From: Reticulitermes lucifugus
Taxonomy: Eukaryota > Arthropoda > Insecta > Blattodea > Rhinotermitidae
Assembly: GCA_026260175.1 (NCBI GenBank)
Contig: JAKCWW010000075.1
Coordinates: 116,605-180,604, forward strand
Length of the DNA stretch: 64,000 nucleotides
Direction: 5' to 3'
Shown: positions 56,715 to 64,000 of the stretch, piece after piece
How positions within the stretch are numbered: position 1 is the first letter of the stretch
Layout of the letters: every line of letters begins with the position of its first letter
Translations under genes and position numbers: made by a program
Notes under the pieces: generated by a model
Told to the model about the DNA's origin: nothing
Seen by the model: the letters and a program-made list of their open reading frames with translations, nothing else
The model's database searches: none

Positions 56715-57324
56715 ATTTGTTTACTTGAAGGTGGGTAAAATTATAATATATTTACAAGGAATATCAAACTGCAAGGTGTAATAAAACACTTTTCTCGGCA
56801 TTATCTCTCTGATATTTCAGTTTTATAGCTGATCACCAACCTCTATTGTTACACTGACTCCAACTGCACAAAGGTTCTTGAGCTTTAATGAAAACTAGTT
56901 TGTAGTAAGATAGACATTGCACAGATGGAAGTTTGTCTAACAATAGTGGCATTGTTATTCTGTCGTGATATTTATCTCTGGCAAGTGTCTGATTACTCTC
57001 TTAAGAGCTGCATGTCAATATTATGTGTCGGTTTGTTGCTGCTTCTATATTTGGGCAATTGTAATGGGGTTATGAATTATCTTACGTGTACAAAAACTTC
57101 AACTGGATTAGTGGCAGTGACTTCAGTAGGTCCCACATTCCCAAGCTGCAGATGTGGAATTCGAAATAGTAGATGGTTTCGTTGCAAAAGAAGTTTATTG
57201 TTAAATGTAAAGCATTTCCACCCTATGACATTCAACGAATTATTTGCGCTCTTTCTACGAAGTTAACACAAAATGGAGAATTCACATATACATAACCACA
57301 CAGTTAATCTAAGTGTACTCAGTG
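56715..57324. other. No recognisable feature
   Basis: Contains a 113-codon plus frame (56925-57266) with a hydrophobic stretch near codons 33-45. No family recognised; not called. Confidence 0.3.
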
Positions 57325-57690
57325 ACTATTAGCTTCGTCGTGTCTATCCGTCCGCATGGAGCTACTCGTCTCCCACTAGACGGATGTTCATAAAATTTGA
57401 TATTTGAGGATTTTTCTGAAATATTTCGGGAAGATTCAAGTTTGATTAAACTCTGACAAGAATAACGTGTACTCTACATAAAGACCGATGTATATTTATG
57501 ATAATATCTCTCTGAATTATTTTAGGAATAAGAAATATTTCAGGCAAAAAGTTTGCAGAGAAAAATAAAAATATTTTATCTTCCATAAATTTTTTCCGAA
57601 AATCGCGCCAGTTATGAGATAGTATAGAAAAAACACATAAGTATTGTTACATTTCCACTGCAACAGTTGGGGGCGCGAAAGCGCCGTAAT
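57325..57690 (+). repeat. Dispersed repeat D, copy 4
   Basis: ACTATTAGCTTCGTCGTGTC, TATCCGTCCGCATGGA, GACGGATGTTCATAAAATTT, TATGATAATATCTCTCTG and GGGGGCGCGAAAGCGCC align in order with 47461 and 53960. Non-coding, class unknown. Confidence 0.62.
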
Positions 57691-58061
57691 GTTGCTTTAC
57701 AAGTATATTGCCTGTCCCGCATATATTGTGTATGTTTGCAGATACCTATTATGGTTATTGAAGGACACTGTCAAATGCTCGCCCTAATATAGATAAATCG
57801 TAGAATAACTAGTGAATAATGAAATGGAAAGAATATGGAAAGAAAAGCTCATGGTATAATTTGGGGTACTGTAGTTGAATTTTCCTGGAGGATCTGAGAA
57901 AATCTTGTATATTTTCTGTCAGAGTAGTCGGTTTTCTGGCCTGAATTTGAACCCTGATCCACTCGAGTACAAAGAATGACTGTTTAAAACTCGACAATGA
58001 TGTTTGGTAGATTTCTGTTAAATATGGTATACGGTAATTACTTGTATCACATCGAGTCTAA

Positions 58062-58355
58062 GTGGGCCGGGATAGCGTAGTCGGTATAGCGACTCGCTAC
58101 GAGCTGGATGGTCCAGGGATCGAATCCCGGTATGGGCGAGGTTTTCAGCACCCGTCAAGACCGGCCCTGGGGCCCACTCAGCCTCCTGTACAATGGGTAC
58201 GAGGTCATTTCCGGGGGTAAAGCGGCCGAGGCGTGGCGTTGACCACCCATCCCCATCTAGCGCCGAGGTTAAAGAAAGAGTACAGCTATACCTCTAATCC
58301 CCCTCTGGGCCTTCATGGCCTGTTGTAGGGTGAACTTTACCTTTTTTACCTTTAT
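58062..58355 (+). mobile_element. SINE family A, full-length copy with TSD
   Basis: A 294-bp copy with A-box GGGATAGCGTAGTCGGTATA, B-box AGGGATCGAATCCCGG and the full body. The 3' end is the longest of the family: GAACTTTACCTTTTTTACCT, suggesting a short TTTACC reiteration. The 11-bp flanks ATCGAGTCTAA at 58051-58061 and 58356-58366 are identical. It is the least altered family A copy here by eye. Confidence 0.95.
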
Positions 58356-58366
58356 ATCGAGTCTAA

Positions 58367-61300
58367 TTCTAATTGGGATGATATTGAAGTATATGTCGTG
58401 CGTGTTCACACTATTAAACACGTAATGCGCAATTACCGTTGACAGCATTGAGACTGTCTATTGAGGACTGAGAAACTCAAAAGTCCGTGTGTTCGTCAAG
58501 TAAGAACTGATTTCGTTTAAATCGAGTGTAACCTCAGCTAGCACCTACGTAATATTAAACGCCGTATAAACGCCGCTCTCTAAATATGTTGTAATTCTTT
58601 TTCGGACGTTTTCAAAACTCGCATTTACCGCATTTAATTGTTGCGACATTATTTTGTCCTATACTGGAAATGAAATTACAGTAAAAAAAACAGGTACAGG
58701 ACTAACAAGAAAAGGAAATTGAAATGGATAAGACTACCTCCGAAATGCCGGTTGTGTGAAATCATCCGATGGAGCATGTCGTTCTGGCCAACTGCACCCG
58801 CTACACAACTAATACTAACCCACTGCCATCTGTCAGTAGACCATGACACCACATTCCTATTTCAGCTTGCTGATTTGTGGTTCATTGTTTTCTTTTTGTG
58901 CTCTTTTGTCTTTTTATTTTCTTTTTCAGTTTTAACTGTATCTCCTTCTTAGTACGCAATCTGTCTGATCAATACACGAAGGGATACAAATCGCGTAACA
59001 TAACCTTTATTGCTTTTGTGTTTTCCTTTTTATTTATTCACGATCTGTAGCCTAACATTCCTTTACCGTCGTGTCTATGCCACATTACACAAAAGAATCT
59101 TTCATTGTTGCGTAACGATTAGTTCCTACATACCTTTTTCTAAACACTATATCACTTATAATTACCCCCAGCTCGTTTAGCTTTGTAGAAAGAAAAAATC
59201 TGCACACATCCGAGCTTTGTAAATACACTATTGTTTTCTCAAAGCTGTGTTGTCTCATGCACTAATGTACTCTTTTATGGTTACCTCTATCCTGCGCGAG
59301 GAGGAAGAGAAAATAAGGGTTGGGGTGGTAAAGAAGCAAAGCAATTAATACATTAATTGGTTAACACTTGGAGAATTTGTAAGAGTATCATGAAGGAAAG
59401 GGGTGCAAACGTTTTTTAAATATAACAGCACCTCAAAATTCTAGTTGCCAGACAGGTGACATGAAGCAAGTTTCATAATAAGGACCCACAATATCAGGCG
59501 CCACGGTGCAAACCTTAATTGCTACGGCGTCTCGGCTGCTGGCTTTTGAGCATCCTTGAAGTAGGATTTTTACTGTTGCACTTTTATGCCAGTAATTCGG
59601 CCAAATACCAGTTCGTATGCGCTAAAAGCCCTTCACTCTCGGGAACTATTTTCGGCGAAGAAGTCTTGGGAAGTGCCCAGCAGTGTGCTTGACTCTGCAC
59701 TTTTCTCTTCTTAAAATTTGTTGCTAAATCCTCTATAGCACAGTGGTAAATAAAGAACATAAAATAAGTCTCTTTATTTTGACCTAAAAGTGAATTATTT
59801 TTCATAAGTTCTTGCAATAAAAATTATTACTCTCTTATACAGCTTGACCTGATAGATTTCTCTAAATATTTAATCGGAGGCTAGAACTCAACGTTAAAAT
59901 ATTCCTCGTATGGAATCCCATATACCTGGAGTTGTTTTGTAACGATACTTAAATTATCAATTCATTGTACAAGATATGAAATTGAAATTATTAGGCTCAT
60001 ATGTTAGGGAAAATCTATGGAATTTCCATTTTTCCGGATTACTCCCGTAGAAACCACTTTTTAACTGTAAGGTCCTGCGATCGGCCATCTCGATACAAGT
60101 TTTCTTGGGATTTCTTCTGTCTTCAAGAAAATATTCCACGGTTCCCAATTTCCAAGTTGCTACTGTATGTTTCTTATGCAGCCCTCCCAATTTAAATTTA
60201 CAAAAACTTATCTCCTTGCTTGAAACATAGCCAATTTTTTTCCAAATTGAAGACTTGAATAGGAACGAGGAAATAAAAATTCCGCAGCCCTTGAATCAAG
60301 CCACTATTTCTCACTATTCTAAAGTCTGTAATTTCATACTGCTCCTACCAGAAGGACGAGTGGGTGAAGACTGGGAACGTCCTAACAAAGCCGTATTCTT
60401 TCTCCCTCCCTTCTGAAATAATGTCTCTCTCGCTTCTCCCATGACTTTCCATTTCATTTGCTCTTCTACTTTTCTTCTTATTTATCTCAGGTGAAACATT
60501 TCGGCTTCCTATTTGGAAGGGTATAATTGAAAATGCGTTGTTAAATAAACTATGCACTAATGTATTAATCGATGGAACAATATCTAACTTAACAGAATAT
60601 AATTTGTTTATATAAATTCCTTCATTATGTATTTCCATTTGATATTGTGTAGGCACAAAATATCAAAAGGTGTTTGAAGAAAATAAATTAAAGGCCTACA
60701 GTTTGTGTAATAATTTCCTCAAGACTATGCATTTTACTGTCTTCTGAGATGTGACACTATGTGGTCTGCAGATAAGTACCGACCTTTCGGAATAATATTT
60801 TGCCTCCGTCCACCGGGAAGACAAAAGTGTAAATTCTTTCATGTTTGACCGTTTAAATGCATGTAATCTACATAGTTCGATTTGAATATCACGTGATGTA
60901 CTAGTTATGGTGGAACGATGTGGAGAAAAATTAAAATATTTCAGCGAAATGTATTGCTATCTCTTGATACAAAATTTTATCTGATCCGCTGAAAAGTTTT
61001 GTAAAGACAGCATGTATTCATAGAGCTACGGTCTTTCCAACATGCATGTAGGCTGTACATTTAGTGCACTTCGTACAGAGAACAGATAAATGGGAGGGAT
61101 AAATATTAAGAAAAAATGTTACAAGCAATTTCCTATGTCTATATCATATTTAAGTATTATGGCTTCCTGTCTAGTGATTCCGTGTAATCTTGTGCGATAT
61201 TACCAACGTTTCGGAGAAATATACTGCCTTCAACTTCAAGACACATAAAATATCAGTTAAAAGTCTCTTGTCAGAATACAGCTCTCAGAAGAACCTGTTG

Positions 61301-61371
61301 CATAGTTTTAGCACAATAATAACAGCATCCGTGGATTGAGTGCGGAAATGAAGAGAGAGTGACTTCAGGTA
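58367..61371. other. 3-kb block without supported features
   Basis: Frames of 60-103 codons (longest 60345-60656, minus) with no motif recognised. No repeats seen. Confidence 0.35.
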
Positions 61372-61520
61372 ATGAAAGCGACCTGCTGGGGCGGAGTCGT
61401 CCCTCCGCCTCGATTGCTTGCTGGGAAGAGTCGGGAGGAACTGCACGTCGCCTCGCACGAAGTGGACTGTGACACTCAATGGACCGAGGAGAGGATTGCC
61501 ACCAAAGTGACATTATGCGT
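61372..61520. other. Local GC-rich patch
   Basis: This stretch is visibly richer in G and C than its surroundings and is open in three frames (61271-61531 minus, 61285-61479 minus, 61372-61611 plus). None of the translations resembles a protein I know. It could be a diverged exon, a decayed SINE or a chance composition shift. Confidence 0.3.
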
Positions 61521-62109
61521 TCTCTGGGCACATTGCGTGGTCCTTACTGCTTCTCTGTTCACAGAAGTCCAGTGGGCTGGATTGGTTTTTGATACACTGA
61601 TTGGGTATTAATATTTTGGGGTCCTAATTGTTTAGTAAAGCTAAATTGCTAGCCTCCGCTAGCCCAGTAGTTTAGTACTCAAGAATTTAAATCGGTAAGG
61701 TTAGGTGACATAAATACCGCCTTGGAAATTAGGAAATTTCTCAGCATGTGGTTGAAGACAGAGGATAGCAGGACAACAAGTGCCGAGATGGCCGGTCGCA
61801 GGCTATTTGGAAGAATAACTTACTTCTATCCAGTATCCCCCCTCCCCCCACCCCGACAGAGAAAGAATGTACAATTTCTGGAAGCTTTGCTAGCACATGT
61901 GTTGCTTTATTATTAGTAACTGGGATTATGGCATGCCAGAAAACTTAACGCCGCTTGCGTTGATAAAAACAATTCAATTATTACAAATTATGTGAGCGAT
62001 TACAGAAATTAATTGGTGAGAAAGTAATGGACGCACAACAGTTAATAGCGCACCATTGTAAAAATTAACTGCAAAGTTGTTTTTTATAATCTGCGCATGT
62101 AAAAATACG

Positions 62110-62386
62110 TTCAATTTGTTCCACTGCACATATCAAGGTTGTTCAATATTTTCAGTGAACCTTTATATTCCTTCTTTCAAGTTATTCAGTGTTATTGGCA
62201 TTGGCGGAAAGTAAATATTATCGTTCACAAAAATCAACGGAGAAAAGTCGAGGGCTTTCGGATCTGAAGACCACGGAGGCCAGGAATTGGCCCTCATTGT
62301 TGAACAGTCCCTCCGAAAATGCCTATTCATGAATGTTTCACCACATTGTAGTTATATGGTGGTGCTCTATCATACTGAAAATATTT
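62110..62386 (-). pseudogene. Tc1/mariner-like DDE transposase, degraded C-terminal half
   Basis: The minus strand carries the catalytic half of a cut-and-paste transposase in broken frames. In order: KYFQYDRAPPPYNYNVVK (family motif FQQDGAPPHY..VREFLN, second catalytic Asp) at 62386-62336; a frameshift; then an open frame from about 62339 to a TAA at 62165-62163 containing FMNRHF, WPPWSSDPKALDF (family WPPRSPDLTPLDF, third catalytic Asp) at 62282-62244, and NIYFPPMPITLNNLKEGI (family kVYs-PP-TL-eLK-RI). After another frame change comes DMCSGTN at 62134-62114 (family DVCR-TNGAHIEH). Counting across the frameshift gives about 41 residues between the last two Asp residues, as in DD41D-type elements. 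The N-terminal half is missing. Motif consensus is from memory. Confidence 0.82.
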
Positions 62387-62610
62387 GATCTGTCTTTATT
62401 TAGCTTGGATATGAACAACAAATGCAAAACCTCGCTGCTAATTATTTCGCTAACTGACACGAATTTTTGCATCTTGATCTTTACAAGGGACAAGAGGAAC
62501 ACATACCGAAATTACGTGTGTTAAAGAAATGTTTTGTTCTTTGTAACAAAGTACATTTATTTTAAGGTCAGACACCCACGTTGTGTTATCAATTAGAGAT
62601 ATATTTCTTT

Positions 62611-62805
62611 AGTCATACACAACTCACAAGACGAGGTAAAATGGACTACATGTTTCGGCGTAAAAAAGACAACATCAGGCCTATATTAGAAAGTTAAAAA
62701 AAATTAAAACTGCAAGCAGATGTGAGATTTCACGCCGCTTGCAGTTGCTTGTTCAAGCCGAAACATGTAGCCTATTTTACCTTGTATTGTGAGTTGTGCA
62801 CGACT
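62611..62805. repeat. Foldback with 49-bp arms and GCCGAAACATGTAG cores
   Basis: The arms 62611-62659 and 62757-62805 are complementary at about 43 of 49 positions. Each carries GCCGAAACATGTAG at its inner end and a TTGTGAGTTGTG block further out. The 97-bp loop holds a second, perfect 10-bp stem: AACTGCAAGC (62708-62717) with GCTTGCAGTT (62737-62746). On the minus strand the loop side reads CCTGATGTTGTC, then GCCGAAACATG, the block order of a hammerhead ribozyme. Such ends are known from Penelope-like elements; that link is inference. Confidence 0.75.
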
Positions 62806-63331
62806 ACTTGGAAGAAAAATGTATCTGACGTATGTTAAATTTGTTTGTGCATATTACTTCCATGCCAAAGATTTTTGTAATCTTTCATTTAATTGTAACC
62901 GCTTTGCATACTCGTCGGAGAAATGGAAAAAAGGAATTAGTATGTAGCCAAAAACATTCGTACCTAAAGCACAAGGATAATTCGTTGGGGCACACAAGAA
63001 AAGCGGCGTCTTACTTCAGTTGCATACATGGACCTGAGGGAAGCAACTGTCTTGGATTGCTCCATTAAAAAGCCAAATTTGTTGTGGTAGCTTAAGGCGG
63101 TATTAGCTGTTTATTGTATTATATAAAGCATATAAATGAATTCTGTAAGCAAAATACAAGAATTCTGAACATTCATGCAGGTGTTATATGTAGCTACAGC
63201 TATACTTTAAACGGTTAAAACTTCAAAGATTTCTTGAAACTTCTGGTCCAAACTTTTTGTCGAGTTGCGAAATTCGAGAGTCTGATAGCGGTACTTATGA
63301 GAGTTAGTCGTTTAGGGTGTTACGCCGTATC
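62806..63331. other. No recognisable feature
   Basis: Spacer with a 78-codon frame (62832-63068), no motif recognised. Confidence 0.35.
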
Positions 63332-63469
63332 GACTGGTAAATAGTTACAGGCATTTCACGGGACTGTGGAACCTCCATCTTCAGGGTCAAATATTCTCAG
63401 AAATCATAGATTGCTTGGCGCTGAAAGTGAAGTGACTATGCTCATGTGAAATGCCGGTATTTACCGGTC
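63332..63469. repeat. Foldback with GGCATTTCAC / GTGAAATGCC arms
   Basis: The arms at 63332-63359 (GACTGGTAAATA, 6 bp, GGCATTTCAC) and 63446-63469 (GTGAAATGCC, 2 bp, TATTTACCGGTC) are complementary apart from a 4-bp indel and one mismatch. The 86-bp loop on the minus strand contains CCCTGAAGATGGAGGTTCC ahead of GTGAAATG. It has the same layout as the foldback at 62611. Confidence 0.7.
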
Positions 63470-63943
63470 AAAATGGCATTGAATCCAAAGACATGAATCA
63501 TTTTTGTTAAGTTACTGAATGGATCTAGTTCATGGTGCCAGGTGCACTGACCTACTTTCGAAAAGGTCCGTTACCAAATACAGTTCAAAGTTGAGCCACC
63601 TGGCCCATGTAAAATTCTTCAGCATCCCCGTGTTTGGATTTCATTATTATTACGTCAGAGTTGTTTGGTTATAATGGAAATATAGTCATGTCTCCTATCG
63701 CCTTACTGAGACTGAGTTCTTGTTTTTGTGTCGTATGAAAGTAACGCCTCTTTATGAATTAGTCGACAACGAAAGAGACGCTTGGTAATGGAAAGTGCAC
63801 ACGTGCGACTAGGCGTTAGCGTTTTGCGACACGAGCCTCCATTATAATTCAACAGAATGGGTTCAGAAAGAAGGATTCACAAACAACAGGAACAGAGAAG
63901 TTAATCTCGGCATTTGCATTCGTTTTATACACTCCTACTCTCT

Positions 63944-63944
<1 letters not shown>
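63470..63944. other. No recognisable feature
   Basis: Spacer up to a CA microsatellite. Confidence 0.35.

Positions 63945-64000
<56 letters not shown>
63945..64000. repeat. (CA)28 microsatellite, cut by window edge
   Basis: Twenty-eight perfect CA units run to the last base, so the true length is unknown. Confidence 0.98.

Noticed and set aside
57890-57985. tRNA-derived head on the minus strand
   Set aside because: Only a B-box-like GGGTTCAAATTC is present; no A-box or family body.
1-64000. CRISPR array, operons, phage or bacterial genes
   Set aside because: No regularly spaced repeats with unique spacers, no ribosome-binding-site-led gene clusters; all signals are of animal repeat DNA.
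1-64000. Integrated viral sequence
   Set aside because: I saw no virus-like protein motifs in any listed frame; the only reverse-transcriptase-related remains are non-LTR LINE ends and one weak YVDDI string.

Overview
This window looks like gene-poor, AT-rich animal DNA, most likely from a large-genome insect. I suspect a cockroach or termite lineage, because several interspersed repeats and LINE 3' ends match ones I remember from Blattodea. That attribution is from memory, not a database search. I found no convincing host protein-coding gene, rRNA, functional tRNA, CRISPR array or operon. The longest open frames (about 100-132 codons) are either antisense readings of SINEs, read-through of broken LINE 3' ends, or unrecognised frames of chance length. 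The window is best read as intergenic or intronic sequence built from old, mostly non-autonomous mobile elements.

Layout. 1-8.9 kb is repeat-dense: family A SINEs at 336, 952, 2927, 5944 and 8813, a family B SINE at 7816, two pogo-like MITEs at 1828 and 2156, a LINE-A C-terminus on the minus strand at 1187, and SINE D fragments at 4385 and 6735. 10-14.4 kb holds an intact SINE D, a 37/33-bp tandem array (11039-11215), a LINE-A pseudogene (12899-13394), a third pogo-like MITE (13534) and a SINE C. 14.4-36 kb is mostly featureless, with a SINE B (21248), two LINE-B 3' ends (23588 plus, 29448 minus), copies of dispersed repeat F and a tRNA-derived head (25101). 36-44 kb holds two hAT-like MITEs, a SINE B, a (CATA)n tract, repeat E and a SINE C. 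44-58.4 kb holds SINE C copies, three copies of unclassified repeat D, a tiny 5'-truncated LINE-A with a (GAAT)n tail, and a SINE A. 62-64 kb is the most structured end: a decayed Tc1/mariner-like transposase with about 41 residues between its last two Asp residues, two foldback structures whose arms carry GAAA(C)ATG cores reminiscent of Penelope/hammerhead-type termini, and a (CA)28 tract cut by the window edge.

How it fits together. At least four tRNA-derived SINE families occur here: A (about 281-294 bp), B (about 290-308 bp), C (about 250-270 bp) and D (about 254 bp). Several copies keep target-site duplications that define their ends exactly. Families A and B share a TTTACCTT-type 3' end, suggesting one LINE partner. 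LINE-A and LINE-B survive only as 3' ends, as expected for 5'-truncated insertions. DNA elements (pogo-like, hAT-like, Tc1/mariner-like) are non-autonomous or dead.
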